Assembly: GCA_034766995.1 (NCBI GenBank)
Contig: CM068318.1
Span: 38,756,956-38,820,955, forward strand
Direction of reading: 5' to 3'
Length of the DNA: 64,000 nt
From: Acanthacorydalis orientalis
Lineage: Eukaryota; Arthropoda; Insecta; Megaloptera; Corydalidae
Both the position numbers and the translations under genes were made by a program. This document shows, piece after piece, positions 53,831 to 64,000 of this stretch. The notes beneath the pieces were generated by a model. It ran no database searches. It was not told the origin of the DNA and saw only the letters and a program-made list of their open reading frames with translations. Every line of letters begins with the position of its first letter. Within the stretch, counting starts at the first letter, position 1.

Positions 53831-56800
53831 TGTCAAAGAAGTCGCAGAATAGTCAAGTATCGAACTGGAATTGGCCTCAGGAGTATCAATTAACTGGTTG
53901 AATTTCATGAAAGTTTATTTATGTTCCAAGTATGTTTAATACCACGTATTGAAAAAGTGCACAGGCAATATTCAGGCAGTTTCATTTTTAGTAAGAATTC
54001 CTAATAAAACTGAACAGATGAAAAAGTGACCTAAATAAATAAATAAAACAAATAGTAAAATCAGTTAAAGGTACACTTTTAAGAAAAAAATATTCATTAA
54101 AATCATAAAAAAAATAATTTTATAAGAGATTTTTATACTAGAAGAATTCATAAAGATATCGTCTATATTTTATCAAAAATAGTATCTGAATTTTCTATTA
54201 ATAAATAAAATATTAAATATAGAAGAGATTAGGTCAACAGATAATAACTTTAAACAATATTAAACCATGACATTATTAATACATTTTACATGCATTTTGT
54301 TATTTAAATTTTATTTAAGCATTTTTAGATTTACTAAAGATTATATATATATATATATATACATACATACACATGTACATACACTGGACGCTTAGAGTAT
54401 TTTTGTATTATGTAAACAGAAAAAAGAAACAATAATATAACTTAAGTGGAAATGAAACCGAATTCATATATATTGATAGCGTTCTGCCACCTTTGTTTTT
54501 AATACTCTGATTCTTTTTCTATTTTTATCTAATCTTATTATCAACGATAGCATTAATTGTTTTAGTAAGAGCAGTAAGCAGTAATTTTAGTAAGAGCAGT
54601 AAAGATGAAAGATTCCTTGTCATTTGTTGACTTCCTCTATCTTATATTTTTAAATTGGTATAAGATATGTATTCTGTTATATAACACAAAAATATTCGAA
54701 CAACTCTCTCTCTAACTAACTCTCTCTCTCTCTCTATATATATATAGATGGATAGATAAATAGAAAGAGAGAGAGAGAGGGGGGGAGAGAGAAAATGAAA
54801 AAGAAGTCATGTTATAAATCCTATAAATGTGCAGAGACAAATTATATATTGATATGACCATAAAAATCGATACATGAAAGAAATATCTGATTACAGATTT
54901 CTAAATTTCGACGCTTTATTAAATATGCACATCAAATTCCTATAAAGAAAGAGAAACAACTGTTCAGTAAAATTATACAACCCTGACAGTGGCACAATAA
55001 AAGGACATATAAGGGGATGTTGGTTTACAACTCGTTATGTTTACTGGTTTTGCGTGCTTCGCATACTGTACATCCATTGATATGTGTTTTTACCGAAACA
55101 CTGTGTTCGATAAAGTTGACGTTATGCTCGGTTCGTACATCTTGTACATGTTCGTCTCTGTCGACGTACAATTCCAATTCTACATACACATACAGACACA
55201 CAAACACACATTCTATACGTACGAACCGAACTAAAATAAAGATTGTAAAGCACGTTATTGTAGTTAGGTACTAACAGGACAGCTGGCGATTTTGTAATAA
55301 CGATAAGTTCAATTCCGGTTCTGGATTTCAACGGACCTATTTCAATGATATGCAATAAGATTAGATTTCATGGAATGTTCGTATAGCGGGTTATGTGAGT
55401 GGAAGCTTTGATATTTTCGTTTCGATGAATATGAAAATGTATGTAAGTTTGTTACAATTTCATATATAAATAGGGATGGAAAAGGGAAAGGAAAAATATT
55501 TCAATCGTTGATAGACGGATTCCGGAATAGCACGAAGAGTGGAATATAAACGAATGACTCTTAAAATAACATCGATTTTTTTAAAGAAGAGAAAAAGATT
55601 TATATAGTTTGCGAATCTGTTAATTTTTTATAGAGATTTATATGAAAAAATAAACACTATATGTTCTTTTTTTACAATGTAAGTAATGTTTCATCGAAAC
55701 ATTTTATCTTCTAAAACAAATCTGTATTTGTGATCTTCTTAAATTTTTAAAGAAAATATTAACTTTTAATTTCCAGATACAGAATATGAAAATTGAAGAC
55801 GTGTTGATAAAATTGAACATGAGTTATAAACATTTGTGTGTATGTGAGAATTAATAAAGAGAAAATTCTTTTTTGTATACTATTTGTATTTTCATTCAGT
55901 ATCTGTAGATATGTCGGTAGAGAGAAATGCTGCAGATAAATTGAAATATTTTATAAACGATTTTCATCTACAAGCTGTTTGAAAATATTAAGCCGCAGGA
56001 AATAGAATTTTCTATACAACTTAGTAGCATACGAGTTCCTATGTGTTTAGTTTAGTTTATTACAAGAATAAACGCTTATCTTTCACGTAGAAAGTAGTGG
56101 CTTTGAAGGTTTTCACGAAGAAAGTAAACAAGGCCATAAAATCGTCGGTTTTCTAAAAAAATAAGGGATGTACAAACACAATATGTTATCACCCTTGAAC
56201 TAATTTTTCCCTGGACAAAAATGTTCAATAAATCATTTTTGATTGTCGCTTGTGCGCAATTGAATAACGATAATAGATCTTCAAAGCGATAAGTTACAAA
56301 CAACCTTAAAACAATGAATTATATTTTTTAATTTTAAGAAATATGTATTCAATTAATATTTTAAATTCATGTCAGTCGAGAGATTCGTTCAACTTTTAAA
56401 AAAAAGACTGATTTTATGTTGCACATATTTTAGATATAGTAAATCAATGAATTCCAAACAGCTTTTAATCTGCGATGAAACAATATTTTTCTTAATAAAT
56501 CTCAATACGATAACACAAATATCAATTTGTTTATTTAATAAATGATTTTCCCACACAGCTACTGAACTACGAAAACCGTATGAAATTATCGAATTATTGT
56601 GTGACCATTTGCAGTTGTTAAATGTGTTTCGAAGCGTCAAAAATCCACTGATATCAAAACAATAGAAATCGAACATGGCGATTGAACGATAGTGCATTGT
56701 TCGACGGGAAAATCTGTACCGATCGAATTTTCACCCATACTCAAATTTTAACTACAGTCTGGGTAACTGTAAACAGTTACAAACAACATATGCTGTTGTT

Positions 56801-57039
56801 GCACCAACATTCAGTGAACTAACACACTAAAAGCGACAAGTGTTTTGTGTACTTTAATTATGTATAACATTGCTGACATGACGAAACTCAACTAGTTTTC
56901 GACGGCGAACATTATTGCCCAGAAAACTTTGAACATCGAATCGAATGAGATGTACAAACACTTTATTTCTTTTGGAATTTTCAGTTGAAATAGCTAACAT
57001 ACATGTGCAACTCATACAATTATTCACATATACATATAC

Positions 57040-57084
<45 letters not shown>

Positions 57085-58199
57085 GTGTGTATGTATATAT
57101 GTGTGTGTGTGTTTGTGTGTGTATGTGGTATATGGATATGTGTGTATGTATGGGTGTCTGTACATTAATGTGTGTGTATGTATGTATATGTGTGTGTGCA
57201 TATGCTTAATATAAGGTCGTTAGATGAATAAAGAACATGTATTATTTTTTCAAAGGATTGAGCAATATAAGACCAGAATTCTTGAAACAATTGAATCATA
57301 GTCCAAATAAAAGAAAATTAAAGTTGTATATTTTTATACTTGTGATCCGGTTGAAGCGTTGTCTTTTTTATCCCTGTCCTTTTGCATCACATGAGTTTCC
57401 GTTTTCTGTTATTGTCTTTAGTAGGTGTGCAATCTTTAGATACAAAAATGAAACATTCATAAGACCTATCATTATTAATTTGTTATTTTATGAATGAATG
57501 ACTTCAAAATATTTGTTTTTGTTATAATTTTGTATAAAACAATTCCATAATAAATCTACTTTTTGCTATCGGAAAGTCTATTCAATTCAGATGATTTTTG
57601 AAATGGAAAATATACTTCTTATTTCTCATCTATAGAATAAAATTTTAAATCGAATTTTATTAGTGAAATTATATTTTATTAAAACGGAGAATCCGATATT
57701 TGACGATATAAGAGTAATGGAATCACCAAATGGGCATAAATAATACTTAAAAATAATCAATAATGATTTATTGAACTTTTTTGACAAAAAACTCTTCGTG
57801 GTTTTATGAGTTTAAAAAGAATTGATTTGTAATGTGAATTCAGTCATAATGTCATATCCATATTGTGAAAACATTAAATATATTTTATTTTTATTTGTCT
57901 CCCTATAATTAAAAGTCAGTTCATTAGACACTTTTTGGAAATTTTATTCATGATTTAATTGGTTGACATCAGTGACATGTATATAGCTCTCTTAGTGGCG
58001 TACAACGAAAAAGGATATACGATTTCAGTGTAAAACTGATAAGAAATTTATTTAAAATGTATTCGCTGAAGATTTACAGTAAGAAAATTGTTACACATTT
58101 TAAAGTTGTATTTTGTTGTTGATTTTTATAAACTTTTCCAATAAAAATTTTATTACTTACATTTTACGGAGATTCTATGTGCGTGTAATTTGTATTTTT
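53831..58199. other. Intergenic DNA with microsatellites and two balanced islands
   Basis: Microsatellites: TA at 54342-54370, a CT-TA-GA mirror array at 54705-54795, and a TA then GT array at 57040-57205. Islands with balanced composition and CpG lie at 55000-55400 and 56560-57000; the second contains the hairpin GTAACTGTAAACAGTTAC (56763-56780), two inverted Myb-type half-sites. Dispersed-repeat cores occur at 56217-56270 and, inverted, at 57725-57790. Confidence 0.4.
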
Positions 58200-58303
58200 T
58201 TGCTATTTGTTACAGAAAAATGAGTGTCAGATAGAGGGGTTGGAAGCCCTCATCTCGGGGGTGAGAGTGCGCAGTGAGCAGCAGGCATAACTCCTTAGTA
58301 ATA
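58200..58303 (+). mobile_element. Possible third Helitron 3' end
   Basis: GTGCGCAGTGAGCAGCAGGC (58267-58286) followed by ATAACTCCTTAGT lines up with GAGCGCAGCGAGCAGGGGGC in copy 1 and the CCCCTAGT end in copy 2. The upstream part is too diverged to align with confidence. Confidence 0.3.
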
Positions 58304-58675
58304 TTAACTATATATTCATATTTTAGTAATTTTTATTTTTTTTTGTAGACTGAAGCTAAAAAAGTTTTGTTGTAGATTTTGTACTGTAGTATTTACATCT
58401 ATAATTATGACTAGTAATTGGAAAGTATGCACGCATGTTATCCAATTTAATATGATTTGGGACACTGGATTTTTATTGGTTAAATAATTTCGGGTACAAG
58501 TAAGTCTGTAAAATCATTAATTAACTGATTTGTTAATCAAAATTAAAATAATTATTATTCAAATATCGACGAAACACTGATTCTCATTCTATTGTTAAAC
58601 ATACCAAAAAAATTGACAGTTATTAGGTTGATTATTATTAGGTTGGTTAGTTTATTTTAGATTGGTTAGTTATTA

Positions 58676-58866
58676 GGGTGATTCAACCTAGGCTTCTACA
58701 CGAAAGTATTAAAAAAACGCAAAAATAAACAAAACATGTTTTCTCTCATTTAGTATTTTAGTTTAATTGTATTTTACAGTACTAAATAAAAAATAACATG
58801 ACTTTTCTTAACTCCTACGCCCTATTTTAATACTTTCATGTGGAAGCCTAAATTGAATCACTCTAT
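58676..58866. mobile_element. Short MITE, copy 2
   Basis: The ends GTGATTCAACCTAGGCTTCT and (inverted) GTGATTCAATTTAGGCTTCC continue into GAAAGTATTAAAA. Near-identical to 47010-47221 in the inverted repeats, while the centre has diverged. TA lies at the junctions. Just upstream, ATTAGGTTG-type words recur at 58622-58675. Confidence 0.87.
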
Positions 58867-60457
58867 ATTTGCCAAATACCGAAGCTTCTGTTTCATCATT
58901 TGCCTGCCCTTTTTTAATTCTCAATTTAACGTGATTGGTCAAATATACACATAAATGAAAAAAATCATTTATCTATATATTGACTGATATGCCCATTTTT
59001 GAAAATTTTATAAACTCCTATACCAAATTTTCTTTAATTGAAGTGTTACACTTATTAAAGGCATGTGAAAATATTTTTCTATCTATAAATAAATTTATAA
59101 AAATAGTTCAAAGTGAAATATATTTAAGAAAGTTTTTAATCCTAATTGAATCATCACTTAGAACGAAAATCATTCAAATTAGTCTTAATGACTTTTGAGC
59201 ATTACAAGTACACAAACGTTTAAAATGCAAACAAATTAGAGATATTTTGTTTTTTTTATAATTCAAAAATAAACTATGATTGAATAATGAAATACAAGAA
59301 AAATCTTTTAATTTTATTACAAAAATTGCTTATTCTATTCGATACTAGATATCAAAGAAAAAATCTAAAAGTCATTTTAGAAATAAATTCTTCAAATCAG
59401 TACGAAGTAACCTATTTTCTTGTAATCTGTAATAAACTATAGAACATAAGAGCGGTTTCAAAATTAAATATCAGTATCTAAATAAAATAAAGTAATAAAT
59501 GAAAATAGAAGAATATTTTTAATTATTATCTTTGAAATTCTAATTAAAATCTGACCATAAGTTTATGGACAAATTTTCATATACAATAAACTTTAAAGCA
59601 CATCACCGTAAAAATGCTGATAAATATTCCAAAATACTAGCAACAATTCAAATTGAATTATTTACATCTTTGTACATAAATCAAATTTACAACGGGGTTT
59701 TTAATTTCAATTCGTATTTAGATGTCAATACTATAAGATACAAACCAGCCTAAAAATCTGTATTAATAAATAGAAATATTAAAGGCTTATTTAGATTAAC
59801 ATGAAACGTGAGAGCTGAAGTGAAAACGTTGTGGGATGAAATACAAAAGAACAGGGAAGCACGATGGTGCATAAGTAAATAAGCTTTCGTTTTCGTTATA
59901 CGATTTTATTCTGTGTCGATTCTGCTACCGCAGTAAATTTAAGACTTATTTCGCATAACATGTTATGAATTTGAATAAATACTTATGTATATTTTATAAT
60001 AGAAGAATAATTATATATTATTTAAAATGTTATCACAATATAGTTTTTGTATTATGACCAAATTCACTTTCATGAATGAATTTATCGCTCAGTACAACAT
60101 ATAAAACTTTTTTCTGATCAAAAATAATCAATAATTGATAAATATTCATTTTTATTTATTGTTTTCGTTCATTTTGCTGACAGTTTCATCATTCCAAGAG
60201 CACTACTACAGAGTAAAACTAGATTTAAAAAAGATTGGAGAACTGTGACATCGTCATTAAATAAACAACAATCAAAAGTGATCAACAATTAATTAATGAA
60301 CATTTTAGATCCCAAACAAGTGTGGTTTGAACTGTGAGTGAAAATTTGATTTGTAGAATATGATGTTTTAAGCTATTTGAAGATTTTTATGAATAAAGAA
60401 TGTAATGAAAAATAGATAAATATGTTTGGAAAAATATTAACATGTCTACGATATTAA
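58867..60457. other. AT-rich DNA with inverted dispersed-repeat copies
   Basis: Cores of the dispersed repeat, inverted, lie at 60112-60150 and 60252-60308. Open frames at 58980-59198 and 59565-59753 are AT-rich, unrecognised and of chance length. Confidence 0.45.
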
Positions 60458-61450
60458 CCTTTGTCTGTTCCCCAAAATAAGTAACACTAAAGTCCTTAGG
60501 ATCAAAATAGACCCATACATGGATCTATACAAAAAAGCAATAACCAATAAAATTCTGGTTTAATTAAAATAAAAACAAAATAATATACAAAATTCAATAG
60601 AAAAAATAAATTGAATACACAAATACATAAGTTCATAGATTGGGGACACAGATTTGGTACGAGTTTTGCAGATAAATTTGTTAAATAGTTTGCAGTTGAT
60701 GTCTGCTTGCTGTCCGGCTTTTCGCAAAAACTACAGCAGCCCCTTTTTTATCGGTTTGTTCATTCGTAGATGTCGTCAGTGAAGTGTTGTGTGTTAGATG
60801 CTGTAAGGCTAGCTATTAAAAATTAACTGTTTAGAGACGACGGGGGATTAACTCTTCTACCCATATGCTCTTTTATCAAAGATTCACCCAGTGTTTCGAT
60901 AAAGAGCCGTCGTCTATGATGTTTATTGATGTTCTAATCCGGGAAAACACTAGTGAAAAGCACAAATGCATTTTTTACTGACACGTTTAATGTGTTCGAG
61001 AACACAACAACTGGCCATCTGTTTGTTTTCCTTTTACAAGTGCAACAAGCTCTCTTTTTATCAATTGTATCAACACCACAATTGGTCTTATTGTAATATA
61101 AAATGATTTGTGGCTTTTTCTCGGTGTCACTTGCAAGCTCTTTATTTTTTTATAAGGTAATTTGAAGGATAACACACTTCATTATATATTTTACATTCAA
61201 AATAATATAAATAACAGCAAATGAAGTACTAGAAATTAATGTGGATCATTTAAGACCTAATGATCTTTAGTGTTACTTATTTTCTAGCGGCGTAATGATT
61301 CATCATAATTTATTGATTTTTTGTGTAATATTTTATTAGAACATATCTGACAAAGTCAGTAAGTTACACATTTGTAATGTTTATATTTTTGAAGATATTT
61401 GGAAGGAAATTTTCCGTTGGGTCGAAATAGACCTGAGGTACGGATGAAGG
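60458..61450 (-). mobile_element. piggyBac-like element 4, N-terminus and core deleted
   Basis: TTAA at 60454-60457 precedes CCTTTGTCTGTTCCCC. The right end, inverted, reads CCTTCATCCGTACC next to TAAA, a one-base change from TTAA. A subterminal block AAAATAAGTAACACTAAAG (60482-60500) has its inverse near 61265-61283, and GGATCAAAATAGACC and GGTCGAAATAGACC occur near the two ends. On the minus strand, 61160 down to about 60690 encodes the C-terminal half of a piggyBac transposase: IILYYNKTNCGVDTIDK, then CKRKTNRWPVVVFSNTLNVS, and a degraded Cys-rich tail (CCSFCEK). Stops are present. Confidence 0.85.
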
Positions 61451-61485
61451 TAAATATTTTTCTTTTTTTTTACATATGAATATAA

Positions 61486-61774
61486 TCTATATATATATAT
61501 ATATATAAAATCAAATTATCCTCAAAAAATTCGATGACGTCGACTTATTTATTTATGACGTCGAGGTGTCATGGTACCAAAAATGCTTATCTCATATATA
61601 AAACAGCAACGTCGCAATCTATTTGCGATAATGATTATAAAGACATAAATGAGTTTCAAAAAATATGTTTACGGTCTTATTTGGTTACATGTAGAGGCTT
61701 GTAATTGAAAAGTGGGTGAGCGCAGTAAGCCCGGAGGTTGGTGAAAGCAACGAGGAGAAAACGAACTCCCCTAG
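61486..61774 (+). mobile_element. Helitron-like non-autonomous element, copy 2
   Basis: It starts TCTATATATATATATATA preceded by A and ends CTCCCCTAG followed by T, the A/T insertion signature and TC...CTRR ends of Helitrons. The interior shares the GACGTCGA, TATATAAAACAGCAACG and GTGGGTGAGCGCAGTAAGCC blocks with copy 1. The sequence before the end (GGAGAAAACGAACTCC) allows only a weak hairpin. There is no Rep/helicase, so it depends on an autonomous element. Confidence 0.7.
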
Positions 61775-62706
61775 TTTCATACAAAATTAATTATAAATAA
61801 TCAATTGAGGGGTGTTTCTAAAACTTTAAGTACGTTATTGTATAATCATAGCTTTTATATTAAATTTAATTTCGAATTTGGTATTATTTGAGAAAAAAAT
61901 AATTTGATGTTATTTTTTAGTTGGAAAAAGTTTGCTAAGGGTTAAACAAAATTTTACCAACATTTATTTTACTAATGTGTAGGTAAATTTTAAAAGTACA
62001 AATAGTCATTCATTATTGTTTACTCTGAAAAAAACCTTTAGTTTTAAAATATAACTACTTTGAGAAACACTGATTTTATTATCTAAATCTCAGAAATACG
62101 ATCTACTTTATAACCAAATATTTTTTTACATTTAACTCGCGCTTATTTCGAGGGTAAATATTAATATATGAAGAGTATGCTCTCTTTTAATGTAAAATCT
62201 AAAAACGCATCTTTCTCTTATATTAAAACGTCAGTGCAGCATGATGGAGAAGACTAATAACGTCGTCAGTTGCATTCAGGGAGGTCTAGAAGCAGCGATG
62301 AAAGTGATTTATTTGGACGGACTCGCGGGTAAAAATGAACCCTTAAAAGCTACAGTGGTGTAAATCATATTTTACTCAAACTAAAAAATAAACGAGTTTG
62401 TAAATCTCTACTGAATTTTATGAAGTAAACAATAGATACTTTTTTAGAACGGTTATAGTATTTTTTTCTCGAGAAATTTTTAAATAATTGTGTCTAGTTT
62501 CATACATTTTTGATTTATCAGAAAATAAAGGTATGTCTTTTCATATAAAAAAAATATTTAGCAGTTGAGATATTCATAAAACATAATGAATAAGTAATAG
62601 AATTTTATGAAAAAGAGAACATTGAGAATAGAAACGGTATTAATTAATTGACAAAAATATAACTTTTTTTATAAAATGTTATGAAATAACTGAGAAAAAT
62701 GTACAG
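61775..62706. other. AT-rich DNA, no gene recognised
   Basis: A short balanced patch (62230-62360) allows a small frame from an ATG near 62244 and, in another frame, an SRSSDESDLFGRTRG stretch reminiscent of acidic transposase N-termini. Neither is supported. Confidence 0.35.
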
Positions 62707-63275
62707 CAGTGATGTCAAACATGCGGCCCACAGCTCAAATATTGAAGATGATTTTATTAAAATAATAAAATGGAATTTAAAAAAAATATAAAATACATTT
62801 TTAAAACATTGCAAATTATCTAAGTATATTGTAAGGAATATGATTTTATGGTCAATTCCGATTAAGTTCATTTTCCAACTTGCAAAAATTATCAAGAATT
62901 ATATTACGGTAGTGATTTTAGTAAATATGCTTCAAATGGTTAATATTATTTGAATTTGAAAACCGATTTGAAAGACTTAAGACATGTGAAAATGTTTGTT
63001 TACTATTTAGTGCTACGTTTTCTTTTAACACCGAAGGAACGAAAAGTAACATCCAAACGGAATTGATTGAAATTCGGTGATACGGTATTAAAAGTATAAT
63101 GAAGTTGGTATTCCAAATTTTTTTGTACTTGCCAGAATATTTTATTGAAATGCATATGTTTGCAGAAAGAATCTTGGCAGTTTGCTAGTACGTACCCTAT
63201 GTGAACAATTATTTTCTATTGTAAAGACTGATAAGACTTCACACAAGTCAAGATTGACAAATAAACATTTAATGT

Positions 63276-63331
<56 letters not shown>

Positions 63332-63673
63332 AAAATATCACTGTCACAAAAAAATACACCCGATATTGATCAAATAATTTCTACCAAAATATTCCAAGTT
63401 TCTAGTAAAAAATATCTAATTTTTTTAATTTCTCTTAATTCAAATTTTGTTGTAACATCTGATAATAATATCTAACATTGCTGCATTTTTTAATTTTTAT
63501 ACATTCATTAAAAAAAATAAATGTAAAATTTAAATGAGTAATTTTCGAATATAAATAAAAGACCTTTTTTCACCGATTACATTTTTTTTGGGTAACTTTT
63601 TTTGTCTGGGGCCCGCAGATTCTCTTAAAATGATTTTAGTGGCCCGTGATCATATAGGAGATTGACACCACTA
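62707..63673 (+). mobile_element. hAT transposon remnant 2
   Basis: The ends CAGTGATGTCAAAC and (inverted) TAGTGGTGTCAATC are near-perfect inverted repeats followed by GCGGCCC/GGGCCAC-type subterminal words. The flanking octamers ATGTACAG and ATCTACAC agree at 6 of 8 bases. On the plus strand, 63180-63410 encodes the conserved hAT C-terminal region: VRTLCEQLFSIVKTDKTSHK, RLTNKHLM, then after a TA array SLSQKNTPDIDQIISTK. Upstream, 62860-63060 may hold decayed coding sequence. The element is non-autonomous. Confidence 0.9.
63278..63330. repeat. (TA)n array inside hAT coding remnant
   Basis: About 26 TA units split the conserved hAT C-terminal domain, keeping the reading frame by chance (Tyr-Ile repeats). 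Confidence 0.92.
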
Positions 63674-64000
63674 ATCTACACTATTTGGAAGTTTAGTCTG
63701 TTAAAAATATGTGAAATCAAAAATTAATAAGATTCGATTTTCCATTAACGAGTAATGAATACAGAATAAATGAGATTACTTTCCTGGATTTTTTTTTTGC
63801 TTTGTCTGAAAACTCGTTATTTGAATAGTAGATAACTTAGATTGCTTAAACTTGACGCTTGTAATCACGATTTTAGTTCACGACTTTGGAATTCAAATCG
63901 ATTTAAACATTTTTAATTACTAACATTATATGTTTTTTACAAATAAATTCTTTTATTTGATTCATTATCTTATCAACACGAATAAAGTAATGATATTCAG
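63674..64000. other. AT-rich DNA, nothing recognised
   Basis: No open frame, repeat or transposon end is recognised to the window edge. Confidence 0.5.

Noticed and set aside
62230..62360. Small balanced patch with a 40-codon frame and an acidic SRSSDESDLFGRTRG stretch
   Set aside because: Too short, in conflicting frames, and without flanking transposon ends or splice signals.

Overview
The window reads as non-genic DNA from an insect or closely related arthropod. It is strongly AT-rich, CpG is not conspicuously depleted in the few balanced-composition patches, and the transposons are of families typical of insects: mariner, Tc1, piggyBac, hAT, Helitron and RTE/Jockey-like LINEs. I found no complete host protein-coding gene, rRNA, tRNA or CRISPR array. 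The species cannot be fixed from the sequence. The best description is a large intron or gene desert filled with old, mostly broken transposons and very many (TA)n microsatellites.

Layout. 1-5390: LINE 3' end (about 390-1262, interrupted), a decayed mariner (3250-4262) and TA arrays. 5390-8283: a Tc1-like element split by a piggyBac element (5548-7586). 9592-10143: first of five copies of a mariner-derived MITE. 12979-13300: Helitron copy. 14590-14980: long inverted repeat. 15865-17519: second piggyBac, with its transposase core deleted. 18200-19441: hAT element. 20152-20192: a possible microexon. 21574-22480: mariner remnant. 23240-23680: CpG-rich island. 24300-24500: mariner fragment. 24612-24756: tiny hairpin MITE. 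27543-29519: a full-length dead mariner sitting inside a TA array and itself split by a third piggyBac (28820-29477). 31330-31800 and 36385-36870: two inverted copies of a repeat carrying hammerhead-ribozyme-like cores. 32450-33215: second LINE 3' end. 34193-34552: the only long unexplained open frame. 36890-37205 and 37249-37809: Tc1 fragment and MITE. 39168-39968: deleted mariner. 41338-41560 and 42010-43721: MITE copies, one split by an unclassified element with inverted ends. 45041-45955: five-unit minisatellite with TA arrays embedded in its units. 47010-47221 and 58676-58866: a pair of short MITEs. 49792-50364: MITE. 60458-61450: fourth piggyBac. 61486-61774: Helitron with intact ends. 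62707-63673: second hAT.

The parts do not form a pathway. They form an insertion history. The nested joins give relative ages: TA array, then mariner, then piggyBac; Tc1 copy, then piggyBac; dispersed repeat, then piggyBac. Every transposase gene is inactivated by stops, frameshifts or deletion. The one intact transposase fragment that looks long enough to be translated is the N-terminal part of piggyBac 2 (16509-16901). One MITE copy keeps an open helix-turn-helix-like frame (37221-37526). Balanced-composition islands free of transposons (8500-9010, 13480-13770, 15170-15560, 23240-23680, 29590-29960, 35095-35460, 38330-38600, 55000-55400, 56560-57000) are the best places to look for regulatory DNA.
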